Below, piece after piece: positions 42,662-50,911 of a stretch of 64,000 bases of DNA. How positions within the stretch are numbered: the first letter of the stretch is position 1; each line of letters opens with the position of its first letter. Source of the DNA: an uncultured Bacteroidia bacterium (GTDB taxonomy: Bacteria; Bacteroidota; Bacteroidia; Bacteroidales; UBA932); the NCBI GenBank assembly GCA_902768665.1, contig CACXMA010000006.1, positions 110,186 to 174,185 on the forward strand. Direction: 5' to 3'. The notes beneath the pieces were generated by a model. The model searched no databases. It was not told the origin of the DNA and was given only the letters and a program-made list of their open reading frames with translations. The position numbers and the translations under genes are program-made.

Positions 42662-43929
42662 GATTTCAGATAGCTTAAAAAGATTTCTCGAATGTCCTCC
42701 CAATGGTAGTAAGGACCGCCCGGGAGCGTAATGAGCGAGGTCTCACGCTCATTGATAAAGAACTTGACGAGGATGTCATTGTCCTTGTCGCGGTAGAAGA
42801 CTGCCTGGACGTTGCCGGCGAAGGGGCTGAAGAAGTAGCCCGGCCAGTTGACGGCCTTCTCGGCGCTGAGGCGCTCTCCGATGCCCCGGATGCCGATGCG
42901 GGCACAGAAGGCAAGGAGCTGATAGTCATGGCCGAAGCGCAGGTCGGCGGCATAGTCGCCGGTCTGGATCGCCTCGTCGGCCTTGACGACAAAATCGTTG
43001 ACGAGGTTCAGCACCCCGGGAACGGCCATGCGGCGGTCGCCGAACTCGGCGCTGTTGCACTGGCGCAGGAAGAGGTTCAGCGAGATGTTCTTCGCGTAAT
43101 GGACCAGGATATCCTCATCGAAAAGGTCCAGCAGGAAGGTATCGTAGTCAAAGGCGCCGGAAATGACCGCGAACTCGAGCGTTCCTTCCATGAATCTGAC
43201 CCCGCTGCCGACCACGGCGCGTGCGGCTTCCACATCCTTGAAAACCCGTTTCTGGAAGGACAGCGTGTCGCCGTCGAAGCTCTCGGCGTGTTTCCCGATC
43301 AGCACGTAGGCCTCTTTCAGCACGTCATCCGGATCGTTGCTGCTGCAGTATTCCATGAAGCGTTCGCCCGAGTCCCAGCTGACGTCCAGCTTGGGGTCGA
43401 TGGAAAGAAGTTCTCCCGTGAAGGCGGCCATGGAGACGATGCAGCGCGGGACGGTGCTCGATACGGCGCGGATGTGGCGGGAGCCCTTGGTGAAGACCTT
43501 GCGGTACTTCTCATACATGCGGTGGGCGATGGCGCGGTGCTCGCGGGCGCCGCGGGGCGTCAGCCGGCCGTTCATTCCGTTGTGTTTCTCGTAAATGCCC
43601 TGGATGATCCCGTAAGCCTCTTCGCCCGCTTCGCTCAGCACGCCGGCCTTGTGGGCCTTCTCGTAGAGGGCGAGAATCTCGGAATAGTCCCCGTCCCAGT
43701 CACTGCGGGAGCCGTGGCGGCCATAGTGGCTGATATAGAAGGGTTTGTATCCCTTCGGCACGGGAGTCTCCGCAACCGGAATATACTCATATGGGTTGGT
43801 GTTGACTCCGGTTCGATAGCGGTTGGCGTGGATGTAGGCGGCCAGGGCCTCGTCCGTCTCCACCGTCGACTGGGCGGAAGCGGACAGCACGGCCAGGGCG
43901 GCCAGAACAATCAGGAGAAACTTTTTCAT
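42658..43929 (-). CDS. Histidine acid phosphatase / phytase-like secreted enzyme
   Basis: The 423-residue protein has a signal peptide (MKKFLLIVLAALAVLSASAQ). The branch-2 histidine phosphatase signature is YISHYGRHGSRSDWDGDYSE (RHGxR), with the C-terminal proton-donor HD in DLRFGHDYQLLAFCARIGI. Middle elements GRLTPRGAREHRAIAHRMYE and RAVSSTVPRCIVSM also fit. It would remove phosphate from inositol phosphates, sugar phosphates or glycans in the periplasm. It starts 3 bases after the EamA stop and overlaps the propeller gene by 4 bases. Confidence 0.9.
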   Translation of the reverse strand: MKKFLLIVLAALAVLSASAQSTVETDEALAAYIHANRYRTGVNTNPYEYIPVAETPVPKGYKPFYISHYGRHGSRSDWDGDYSEILALYEKAHKAGVLSEAGEEAYGIIQGIYEKHNGMNGRLTPRGAREHRAIAHRMYEKYRKVFTKGSRHIRAVSSTVPRCIVSMAAFTGELLSIDPKLDVSWDSGERFMEYCSSNDPDDVLKEAYVLIGKHAESFDGDTLSFQKRVFKDVEAARAVVGSGVRFMEGTLEFAVISGAFDYDTFLLDLFDEDILVHYAKNISLNLFLRQCNSAEFGDRRMAVPGVLNLVNDFVVKADEAIQTGDYAADLRFGHDYQLLAFCARIGIRGIGERLSAEKAVNWPGYFFSPFAGNVQAVFYRDKDNDILVKFFINERETSLITLPGGPYYHWEDIREIFLSYLKS

Positions 43930-43932
43930 AGG

Positions 43933-44844
43933 CTACTCCCGGCTGAAGATGAGCACGCAGCTGATGGCGGCCACCATGCCGCAGATCTGCGGAATAGAAG
44001 GGATGGCGTCGAGGCCGGCGATCGCCAGCAGCACAATGGAGAGCAGGCAGCAGATGACCGGCGAGCATGCGTCGGCGAGCGGCGCGATGACCATCGCCTT
44101 GCCGTAGCGGTTGGCGTACACGAGCGTGAAGGCGCCGATGGCGTTGAGGATCTGCACGAAGAACACCTTGGCGGGCGCGCCCCATCCAAACGCGGTCAGC
44201 TCGGCCGGGGATTTCAGCAGGAAGGCCACCGGAATCAGGACCACGGCGGCAATCGCCATGTAGACGAAAACGCTTTCCGCATCCGGGGTATTGTTGTTCG
44301 CGAGCTTCATCACGAAGGCCTGAATGCCCCAGCAGATGAAGACGACGGCGGCCAGCAGGATCCAGATCCAGCTGGAGACGGAGCCTTCCGTGTCGCTCGG
44401 GATGGCGAAGCAGATGATGGCGACAAAGGCCAGCACGATGCCGAGGATGCCGAGTTTGGAGACTTTTTCCTTGAGGAAGGTCGCGGACAGCAGCACGGTC
44501 ACGATCGGGGCCACCGAAATCATCGGCATTACCAGATAGGAAGGTGCGTACTTGAGCGCCAGAAACAGCACCAGCTGTCCGCCGGCGCCGAGAAGCCCCA
44601 CGCCCATGCTGAGGGCCACCGTCTTCGGGCGGACATCGAGTTTCCCCTTGATATTGATCAGCGCAAAGATGGCGCAGGGAATCATCGAGAGGGCCCAGAC
44701 GACATAGACCATTTCGGAGGGGAACTCCGTCGGGATACCCAGGTAAAGCGCCCCCAGCGTCGGATCCGAGAACGTCATCCAAACGCCCCAGGTGAGCATC
44801 GTCACGAGGGCGTAAAGCAGCCAGTTGTGTTTCTTTTCAGTCAT
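43933..44844 (-). CDS. EamA/DMT-superfamily transporter
   Basis: ATG 44844 gives 303 residues (MTEKKHNWLLYALVTMLTWG). A longer frame to 44895 would translate part of a hairpin repeat and is rejected. Ten hydrophobic segments form two EamA repeats; SYLVMPMISVAPIVTVLLSA and YANRYGKAMVIAPLADACSP are the paired signature helices. It could carry the monosaccharide or amino sugar released by this locus across the inner membrane, since no other cytoplasmic-membrane sugar transporter is present here. The substrate is not established. Confidence 0.85.
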   Translation of the reverse strand: MTEKKHNWLLYALVTMLTWGVWMTFSDPTLGALYLGIPTEFPSEMVYVVWALSMIPCAIFALINIKGKLDVRPKTVALSMGVGLLGAGGQLVLFLALKYAPSYLVMPMISVAPIVTVLLSATFLKEKVSKLGILGIVLAFVAIICFAIPSDTEGSVSSWIWILLAAVVFICWGIQAFVMKLANNNTPDAESVFVYMAIAAVVLIPVAFLLKSPAELTAFGWGAPAKVFFVQILNAIGAFTLVYANRYGKAMVIAPLADACSPVICCLLSIVLLAIAGLDAIPSIPQICGMVAAISCVLIFSRE

Positions 44845-44858
44845 AGCGGTATTATTAA

Positions 44859-44885
44859 GATGCCCTGCATTCGCTGGGCATGACG
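44859..44885 (-). repeat. Hairpin repeat, C-type core
   Basis: On the reverse strand the unit begins GTCATGCCCAGCG and ends CAGGGCATCT, keeping the GTCAT...ATCT ends with a GCCC/GGGC core. It lies just before the EamA start. Five bases farther on, an incomplete A-type unit (44891-44909) and a complete one (44913-44940) follow in the opposite orientation. Confidence 0.8.
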
Positions 44886-44890
44886 TTTTC

Positions 44891-44940
44891 GTCATTCCAC
44901 GGCTTGTCCTTCGTCATTCCACGGCTTGTCCGTGGAATCT
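44891..44940 (+). repeat. Truncated plus complete A-type hairpin repeats
   Basis: GTCATTCCACGGCTTGTCC at 44891-44909 is the 5' two-thirds of a unit. It is followed after 3 bases by a full copy (44913-44940) ending CCGTGGAATCT. The last two bases of the full copy (44939-44940) are part of the stop codon of the alkaline phosphatase gene on the reverse strand. Confidence 0.88.
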
Positions 44941-46093
44941 ATTTCACAAACGAATCAATCAGTTGCCCCCACTCGGCATTCTCCCGGATGCCGGTGAACC
45001 GGTCGGAGCCGGGCCCCCAGGCATAGATCGGGACGGCGATGCCGTTGTGGCTCTCGCTGGCGAAATGGACGCCGATGAGGCCTTCATCGAGGTTGCCGTC
45101 CTGCAGCGTCAGGCAGCCGGTGGCGTGGTCCGCCGTCACGACGACGAGCGTGTGACCGTCCTTCGCGGCCCACTCGAGCACATCGCCGATCGTGCGGTCG
45201 AAATCGAGCAGTTCCTCCATCGCTTTGGCGATGTCGTTCCCGTGTAGCCAGTCGTCGATGCAGGAGCCCTCGATCATCATCACAAAACCCTTGTCGCCCT
45301 GCGAGAGCAGGTCCAGCCCCCTTGCTACCGTGCGGCGGAAGAGGTCGCCGCGCTCCTTGGCGACGGGGAGGTTGTCAGGGGAGAGGATGCCGATGACGGG
45401 CAGTCCCGCCTGCATCAGCTGCTCTTCCGTCCTGGCGACCGTATAGCCGGCCGCGGCCATTTCGGCCATGATGTCGCGGTCGTCGCTGCGCCGGATATTG
45501 GTAAACCAGTCGGTGCCGCCGCCGGAGAGGTAGTCCACGCCGCATTCGACATAGTCGGCGATGAGGTCGTCCTGGTTGTAGCGGTATTCGTTGTGGCAGG
45601 CGAAATCGCTGGGGGTCGCATCCGCGAAATGGCAGGTCACGGCGATGCCGGTCTTCTTGCCGAGCTGCCGCGCCTTGACGAGCACGGAGGCGGCATCCGT
45701 CGAGTCCGCCGCCACGCCGACGCAGCTGTAAGCCGTCTTCTGGCCGATCGCCAGGGCCGTTCCGCCGGCGCCGGAGTCGGTGATGAGCTCGTTCGTGCAC
45801 CAGGTGCGGGAAAGACCGGTATAGGGGAAACGGTCGAGGTTGAGCTTGCCGTGATTCAGCACCCAGGCGCAGCTGACCTGCTCGAGGCCCATGCCGTCGC
45901 CGATCATGATAATGACGTTTCGGACCTCATTGCCCAGCGGCGGCATCTCCACATCGGCGATGTCGTAGGTGCGGTCCGTCCGGTAATACTGGAGGGCGGC
46001 CTCCTCTTCGGAAGCCGCTTCCTGCGCACCCTTGCCCTTGCAGGCCGTGAAAAGGGCGGCTGCCGCAAGGACGATTGCTGCGAACTTTCTCAT
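44939..46093 (-). CDS. Alkaline phosphatase-family lipoprotein
   Basis: The 384-residue lipoprotein (lipobox LFTAC) has NVIIMIGDGMGLEQVSCAWV with the first metal-binding Asp, the nucleophile region TNELITDSGAGGTALAIGQK, VTCHFADATPSDFACHNEYR and MMIEGSCIDDWLHGNDIAKA. It also has TLVVVTADHATG and VHFASESHNG as the His/Asp metal ligands. This is the complete PhoA-type active site. It hydrolyses phosphomonoesters outside the cytoplasm. Its position in the SusCD-containing reverse run suggests a phosphorylated glycan or product as substrate. Confidence 0.92.
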   Translation of the reverse strand: MRKFAAIVLAAAALFTACKGKGAQEAASEEEAALQYYRTDRTYDIADVEMPPLGNEVRNVIIMIGDGMGLEQVSCAWVLNHGKLNLDRFPYTGLSRTWCTNELITDSGAGGTALAIGQKTAYSCVGVAADSTDAASVLVKARQLGKKTGIAVTCHFADATPSDFACHNEYRYNQDDLIADYVECGVDYLSGGGTDWFTNIRRSDDRDIMAEMAAAGYTVARTEEQLMQAGLPVIGILSPDNLPVAKERGDLFRRTVARGLDLLSQGDKGFVMMIEGSCIDDWLHGNDIAKAMEELLDFDRTIGDVLEWAAKDGHTLVVVTADHATGCLTLQDGNLDEGLIGVHFASESHNGIAVPIYAWGPGSDRFTGIRENAEWGQLIDSFVK

Positions 46094-46102
46094 AATCCGT
46101 GA

Positions 46103-46828
46103 TTATAAAACCGACGTGTAAGTTTGGATGACCACGCCGGCGGGGTCGATGATGTAGTAAACCGGCGTCATTCGGATGTCGAACCATTCGGAAGCGTTCT
46201 TCAGGGAACGATACTCCCAGCCCGGGACATCCGGTATATTTCCATAGCCGAGGCAGATGGCGATGTGGCGCGTGTCGGCCCACTCGTTAAGCGCTGCCTG
46301 CCGGCTCAGTGATTCCCGGCAGGAAGGACAGCTGAGGTCGATGACCAGTACCAGCGTGCTGCGTCCTTCGGGATCGGCTTCGGGGTAGACGGCCACTTCA
46401 CCGGGAAGGTTTATGCTCATCCACCGTCTTTTCTGCTGCAGCGGCATGCACTCGTCCGGGCTCAGGATCCCGTCACTCTCGTAGCGGCTGACAGCATAGG
46501 AGAATAAATCAAAACTGCGGCAGGGCGAAAGGGGATTGTAAAAGGCCCCTTCCACCCAGCCGACATAAACATAGTAATCAACCTCGTCCTTCGCTTTCAG
46601 CGTGTCCAGCAGCGCACCCAGCGCTGCGATGCCTTGCTCTTTAGGGGCGGCGACGGCCAGTTCGGCGAATGCGGCGAAACGCTCTTCCGCCTTATCGACC
46701 TGTCCTTCGGTAACATGCCATTCGTGGCGGTCCCAATAGCCGTCGAGGGTCTCGCCGACGGGCTTCTTTCCCGACTGGCAGGAAAGAAGCACCGAGGCGG
46801 TAAGCAGAAGCGTGAGGACGCGGCGCAT
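46103..46828 (-). CDS. Thioredoxin-like lipoprotein (DUF5106-like)
   Basis: ATG 46828 gives 241 residues; the upstream in-frame codon is TTG. The lipobox is VLLSC. An N-terminal helical domain (EERFAAFAELAVAAPKEQGI) precedes a thioredoxin fold with LVLVIDLSCPSCRESLSRQA, a CPSC redox motif, and the cis-Pro segment DIRMTPVYYIIDPAGVVIQT. It resembles the DUF5106 plus thioredoxin proteins of Bacteroidota. It may keep disulfides in periplasmic enzymes such as the neighbouring phosphatases. It lies 9 bases upstream of the alkaline phosphatase gene. Confidence 0.82.
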   Translation of the reverse strand: MRRVLTLLLTASVLLSCQSGKKPVGETLDGYWDRHEWHVTEGQVDKAEERFAAFAELAVAAPKEQGIAALGALLDTLKAKDEVDYYVYVGWVEGAFYNPLSPCRSFDLFSYAVSRYESDGILSPDECMPLQQKRRWMSINLPGEVAVYPEADPEGRSTLVLVIDLSCPSCRESLSRQAALNEWADTRHIAICLGYGNIPDVPGWEYRSLKNASEWFDIRMTPVYYIIDPAGVVIQTYTSVL

Positions 46829-46842
46829 CAAAAGGGAGCGGA

Positions 46843-47940
46843 TTAGAAGCTGACCTCGAGCAGGTCGCCCCAGCCGGTACCGTCATCATCGATGTCGGCA
46901 TTCGGCATGTTGGAGAACTCTTGCCAGCCGTTGAAATAGAAGCGGATACCGGTCTGGAAGACATCGCCCATCGGCTTCGGGTCGGAGCTGAGCGCTGCGG
47001 CCTGGTTGAAGATCGAGCGGTCGAGAACGATTTCATACTCGACACCTGCGCCCTTGCCGGCGACCAGGTTGTGGCCCGGTTCAAGAAGCGGGGTCCAGCT
47101 GCCGAAACGCTGGTGCAACGTACCGTCGAAGTCGATGAAGGCACCTTCCGTCGCAATCGAACCTTCGACGATGAAGTCGTAGGCCTGGAGGAAATAGCTG
47201 GCATAACCGGACTCGAATTCACCGTCGGTGTTGATGCACAGACGGATATGCATATCATTGGGGACGAGCTCAAAGGCATCGTCGAGGGATTCCTTGTCGA
47301 AGCGGATGTAGTAGTAGACATGGTCGTCCGCCGCATAGACGCGGATCTCGCTCACGCCTTCCCACGGAGCATAATCGTCGCAGACAGCGCCCACGACCGC
47401 GGTCGGGTCGAGCTCTGCCCAGTCGGCGAAGTCACCGTCGATGGTGATGGCACCGCTCGGCTGAAGGCCGGCACCTTCCTTCCAGGTCGGAGCCTTACCG
47501 GCTTCGCAGACGGCCATCTGCTCCTTGGCAGGGTTGTACCAGACATCAACGAGGCCGGCGTATGCGGGCTTGATGTTGTCACCGCCGTTGGTTACTTCGA
47601 AGCCTTCGCCGAGTTTCTCGAAAGCACCGCCACGGTTGTTGTCCCAACCTTTCTGGAAGCGGATCTTGAACTCGTCGGTAGCCGTGATCTTGAGGTCCTT
47701 CAGGACGAAGTTGTCGCCGGAGGCGGCCATCACAAGGTCACCGTCCCAGTTCATCGCGACCTTCTCCTCGGCGAGCTGACCGATGACGGACCAGTCGGAG
47801 GTGCCTTCGACGGGGCCTGCGTACTCATCAGCGGGCTTCGGATCCGGTTTCTGTTCTTCGTCTTTCTTGTTGTCGTCGTCCTTGGAGCAGGCAACGGCAA
47901 ACATGGCTGCTACAGCCAGCAAGGCAAAAACTTTTTTCAT
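46843..47940 (-). CDS. SusE-like / CBM9-like surface lipoprotein (copy B)
   Basis: The 365-residue lipoprotein (MKKVFALLAVAAMFAVACSK) has a SusE/SusF-like beta domain (FVLKDLKITATDEFKIRFQK). A CBM9-like/DOMON-type domain follows, starting PSGAITIDGDFADWAELDPT and ending RFYFNGWQEF. It is a paralogue of the protein at 50912-52018, with almost the same signal peptide, linker and domain order but a diverged C-terminal half. It is probably surface-exposed and binds the glycan imported by the SusC at 54088. It follows DUF4874 copy B by 22 bases. Confidence 0.85.
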   Translation of the reverse strand: MKKVFALLAVAAMFAVACSKDDDNKKDEEQKPDPKPADEYAGPVEGTSDWSVIGQLAEEKVAMNWDGDLVMAASGDNFVLKDLKITATDEFKIRFQKGWDNNRGGAFEKLGEGFEVTNGGDNIKPAYAGLVDVWYNPAKEQMAVCEAGKAPTWKEGAGLQPSGAITIDGDFADWAELDPTAVVGAVCDDYAPWEGVSEIRVYAADDHVYYYIRFDKESLDDAFELVPNDMHIRLCINTDGEFESGYASYFLQAYDFIVEGSIATEGAFIDFDGTLHQRFGSWTPLLEPGHNLVAGKGAGVEYEIVLDRSIFNQAAALSSDPKPMGDVFQTGIRFYFNGWQEFSNMPNADIDDDGTGWGDLLEVSF

Positions 47941-47961
47941 TGCGGTTCGTTATTAAAAAGG

Positions 47962-49398
47962 TTAATTGAGTTCAAACAATTTGTTCCAGCCGGTCTTGCT
48001 GTCGAAGACGCCCGTATTGGCCAGGGCGATGCTGTAGGCCGGCTTGCCGGGGAGGAGCGGATCCTCCAGGGCAAGGTATACGGTCCCCTTCGAGGCGGGA
48101 AGGGTGAAGGAAGACTCGATGGAGTGTGTCCCGGGATGCCAGCTCCGAGGGTCGCTGCCGAGCGGGAAACGGGTCTGGGAACCGCTGCCGTCCACGAAGA
48201 CGATTTCGGCGTTACGCGGGTTCATCGGAGCGGCAAAACCCTTGTTGCAGAGATTGATCCGGATGCGGAGGGGCTCTCCGGCCTTCGCGTTCCTGTCGTA
48301 GGCGGCGTCCTGCAGGACGAGCCGGTAGCCGAGGCGGTCGGTAATTTCGTCCATGCAGCCGTTTTTCTCCCAGCGTTTCAGCACATCGCCGTTGTATCCG
48401 CTGTTGAGATAGGTCCAGTGGTAATCCTCCATGTCCTTGAGCGAGACGGGGCAGGTGCAGTAGTCAGAGACGCCACAGGTCTCGCCGCCCATGATGAAGT
48501 AGCGGGAATCGGCCTTCCAGAAGCGCCTGTCGTTCGACTCGTTGTCGAAGGTGCCGTAGTCGTTCACCGAGGCGCCGAAGCAGTCGTTGTGACCGGCAAG
48601 GCGGGAGAGGGGAGAGCCGTCATGCGCCGTTGCGGCGGTGAGGGTGTCCTTGAGCGACAGATTGTACATACGCATCTTGAACTGCGGCGTACGGAGGGCG
48701 ATCTGCCGGCTGGCCGGAAGCGCGTCCAGAAGTGCGGCTGTCAGCCGGCGGCGCGGCTCGTAATCCGCGTCGGACTCCGGCTCCATGATAAAGTTGGCGG
48801 TATAATACCATTCGCCCCAGACGCCGACAAAGCCGGCCTGAAGGATGAAAATGACGTCCTCGTTCTTCTGCAGGACAGGCTTGAGCTGCTCGACGTGCCG
48901 AAGGGCGATTTCCACCTTCGGGTCCCAGGGCTTGGAGCCTTCGCTGTTCTGGTAGGCAAAGCGCAGCACGCACTTGATGCCGGCCTCGCGAAGCGCATCC
49001 ATCGACTTTTGGATCATGTCGAGATAGGCCTGCGAGATGTCCCCGTTCATGAAGTCCTTGAGGTAGAAGCCGATGTACATCAGGGTAATGCCCTGCGTAC
49101 GGAGGGCTTTGGCCGAGGACACGCTGACGGGACTGCTTGCCTTGAAGATATCGACGGCACCGCCGTAGAAGCCTCGTTCGGGATTGACCAGACGACCGGT
49201 CGATTCCGTGAAGGAGACATTTGCCCAGTCCGCTTCCGGCAGCGTTGGATCCGTCGTCGGGTCCGTCGTCGGATCGGTCGTGGGATCGGTCGTGGGATCA
49301 GGGTCCGGCGCAGGGACGCCTTCCGGCTCGTTTCCCTGACAGGAAATCCAGAGGAAAGCCGATACGAGCATCAGCAGGAAGGAACGGGCTCTTTTCAT
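47962..49398 (-). CDS. DUF4874-DUF4832 lipoprotein (copy B)
   Basis: The 478-residue lipoprotein has lipobox LWISC, then a (DPTT)n linker encoded by 12-base repeats (49240-49305). The DUF4874 start motif is RLVNPERGFYGGAVDIFKAS. The barrel region contains GITLMYIGFYLKDFMNGDIS, GIKCVLRFAYQNSEGSKPWD and FILQAGFVGVWGEWYYTANF, then RQIALRTPQFKMRMYNLSLK. The C-terminal DUF4832 beta sandwich is LRIRINLCNKGFAAPMNPRN. The WGEW and NPERGF motifs resemble glycosidase barrels, but no activity is known to me. It starts 9 bases after copy A. Confidence 0.85.
   Translation of the reverse strand: MKRARSFLLMLVSAFLWISCQGNEPEGVPAPDPDPTTDPTTDPTTDPTTDPTLPEADWANVSFTESTGRLVNPERGFYGGAVDIFKASSPVSVSSAKALRTQGITLMYIGFYLKDFMNGDISQAYLDMIQKSMDALREAGIKCVLRFAYQNSEGSKPWDPKVEIALRHVEQLKPVLQKNEDVIFILQAGFVGVWGEWYYTANFIMEPESDADYEPRRRLTAALLDALPASRQIALRTPQFKMRMYNLSLKDTLTAATAHDGSPLSRLAGHNDCFGASVNDYGTFDNESNDRRFWKADSRYFIMGGETCGVSDYCTCPVSLKDMEDYHWTYLNSGYNGDVLKRWEKNGCMDEITDRLGYRLVLQDAAYDRNAKAGEPLRIRINLCNKGFAAPMNPRNAEIVFVDGSGSQTRFPLGSDPRSWHPGTHSIESSFTLPASKGTVYLALEDPLLPGKPAYSIALANTGVFDSKTGWNKLFELN
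49240..49305 (-). repeat. 12-base minisatellite encoding the DPTT linker
   Basis: About five tandem copies of a 12-base unit (GATCCGACGACG-like on the coding strand) encode the DPTT linker that separates the lipid anchor from DUF4874. Copy number could vary and would change the reach of the protein from the membrane. Confidence 0.8.
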
Positions 49399-49407
49399 AC
49401 GTTTATG

Positions 49408-50823
49408 CTACAGAGAGAAAGTATACAGGGTATTGTATCCGGTAGCTTCGTTCCAGACACCTTCGTTGGCGAGGCGGATGGAGAAAAGCGGATTGTTGTG
49501 GATCGTCTCGCAGGGATCCGGAAGGTTGAGGGAGAGGGTAAGGCTGCCGGAAACCCCTTCAGGAAGCGTAACGGTCTGCTCGATAAGCGTTTCCTCTTCG
49601 GGCATCCAGTAGCGGGGGTCGCTGTCTACGGGCCAGGTACCGACTACCTTTCCGGAGGCATCGGTCAGCACGAATTCCGCATCGCGGGGGTTCTGCACCG
49701 TGGCAAAACCGACATTGCGGAGCTTCAGCTTGATTTCAAAGGGCTTCCCGGCTTCCGCATCCTTGGTGAACTGGCCTTCTTCGAGGACGAGGCGGTAGCC
49801 GAGGCGGATTTTGATCTCGTCCATGCAGCCTTCCTCGCGCCAGCGCTTGAGGACGCTCGGATGGTATTTGCTGTTGAGATAGGTGACGTGGTAAACGGCC
49901 ATGTCCTTGAGCGCGCCGTTGTACTTCTCGGTGCCCACGCAGTGGCAGTAGGCCGTCAGCTCGCAGGACTCGCCGCCCATGATGGTATAAAGACTTTCGG
50001 CTGCCCAGAACTTCCGTTCACTGGAGCCGTTGAAGGTGCCCACGTCGTTGGCGCTCGACAGATAGCAGTCGTTGTGTCCGCCGAGACGGGACAGCGCCGT
50101 GGCCTGGTGGGCGGTAGCGAGGGTTATGGTGTCGGCCAGGGTAAGGCCGTACAGTTTCATTTTATAGGCAGGCGTACGGAGCTCGATCTGGCGGGATCCG
50201 GGCACTGCGGCAAGGAGGTCATCGACGACCTGCTTGCGGGAAGCGTTATCGGTAAAGTGTTCGGTATAGTACCATTCTCCCCAGCTGCCGATGAAGCCGG
50301 TCTGGACGACGAAGATGATGTCGTAGTACTCCTGGATCAGGGGGGTTACCTGCTGGATGTGACGCTTCACCAGCTCGGGCGTGGCGTCCCAGGGTTTGTC
50401 ACTCTCGTCGAAGCCGTTGGAATAACAGAAACGGAGGATGCATTTCGCACCGCCGTCGCGGAGTGACTGGAATTTCAGACGGATCGTTTCGAGGTAGTCG
50501 TCGGGGATCTCCGTCTCGACATAATCCGTGAGATGGAACTCCAGCAGGTGCAGGGTCATGCCCTGCAGACGCGCAGAACGGAGGCTCGCCTCTGCAATAC
50601 CTTTCCCGTCCGCCCGGTACACTTCCGAGGGGAGGTACAAGCCCCTTTCCGGATTGGGGAAGTTCTCATTGGTCGCCTGGTAAGTACGGGTCACGAATCC
50701 GGTCTCGACAGGGTCGACGGGGGTGTTGTCGTCGTCTTTCCCGGTTTCGGATTCCTTACCGCAGGATGCCGCAAAGGTCAGTAGCGCGGCGAGAAGAAGG
50801 AGGTTTCTGCGAATCTGTTTCAC
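49408..50823 (-). CDS. DUF4874-DUF4832 lipoprotein (copy A)
   Basis: The 471-residue lipoprotein (lipobox AASC) parallels copy B closely. It has NFPNPERGLYLPSEVYRADG, QGMTLHLLEFHLTDYVETEI, GAKCILRFCYSNGFDESDKP, FVVQTGFIGSWGEWYYTEHF and RQIELRTPAYKMKLYGLTLA. The C-terminal beta sandwich begins FEIKLKLRNVGFATVQNPRD. Conserved acidic residues in WGEWYYT and aromatic residues along the barrel suggest a glycoside-active protein. A strong hairpin with a T-run precedes it (50841-50891), so its expression may differ from that of susCD. Confidence 0.85.
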   Translation of the reverse strand: MKQIRRNLLLLAALLTFAASCGKESETGKDDDNTPVDPVETGFVTRTYQATNENFPNPERGLYLPSEVYRADGKGIAEASLRSARLQGMTLHLLEFHLTDYVETEIPDDYLETIRLKFQSLRDGGAKCILRFCYSNGFDESDKPWDATPELVKRHIQQVTPLIQEYYDIIFVVQTGFIGSWGEWYYTEHFTDNASRKQVVDDLLAAVPGSRQIELRTPAYKMKLYGLTLADTITLATAHQATALSRLGGHNDCYLSSANDVGTFNGSSERKFWAAESLYTIMGGESCELTAYCHCVGTEKYNGALKDMAVYHVTYLNSKYHPSVLKRWREEGCMDEIKIRLGYRLVLEEGQFTKDAEAGKPFEIKLKLRNVGFATVQNPRDAEFVLTDASGKVVGTWPVDSDPRYWMPEEETLIEQTVTLPEGVSGSLTLSLNLPDPCETIHNNPLFSIRLANEGVWNEATGYNTLYTFSL

Positions 50824-50840
50824 GGATGATTGGTTTTTAG

Positions 50841-50891
50841 TTTTTTAAAAGCCATAGGCGGATGCCCCGGCACGCGGGGCTCCGCCCATGG
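50841..50891 (-). terminator. Strong hairpin with T-run between SusE-like A and DUF4874 A
   Basis: On the reverse strand CCATGGGCGGAGCCCCG pairs with CGGGGCATCCGCCTATGG, followed by CTTTTAAAAAACT. The stem is about 17 pairs with three mismatches. It follows the SusE-like stop at 50912 and precedes the DUF4874 start at 50823. It may end much of the susC-susD-susE transcript and lower downstream expression, or stabilise the upstream mRNA. Confidence 0.78.
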
Positions 50892-50911
50892 CGAAAAAGA
50901 GTTGTGATCAA

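Noticed and set aside
44845-44895. 17-residue N-terminal extension of the EamA transporter
   Set aside because: It is translated hairpin repeat. ATG 44844 gives a normal start ahead of the first membrane helix.
49240-49305. CRISPR-like repeat array
   Set aside because: The 12-base units have no spacers and simply encode a DPTT linker. No array or cas gene is present anywhere in the window.
46921-50466. Forward open frame of about 1180 codons opposite the DUF4874 and SusE-like genes
   Set aside because: It spans three reverse-strand genes and their gaps, and its translation shows only the mirror of their codon bias.
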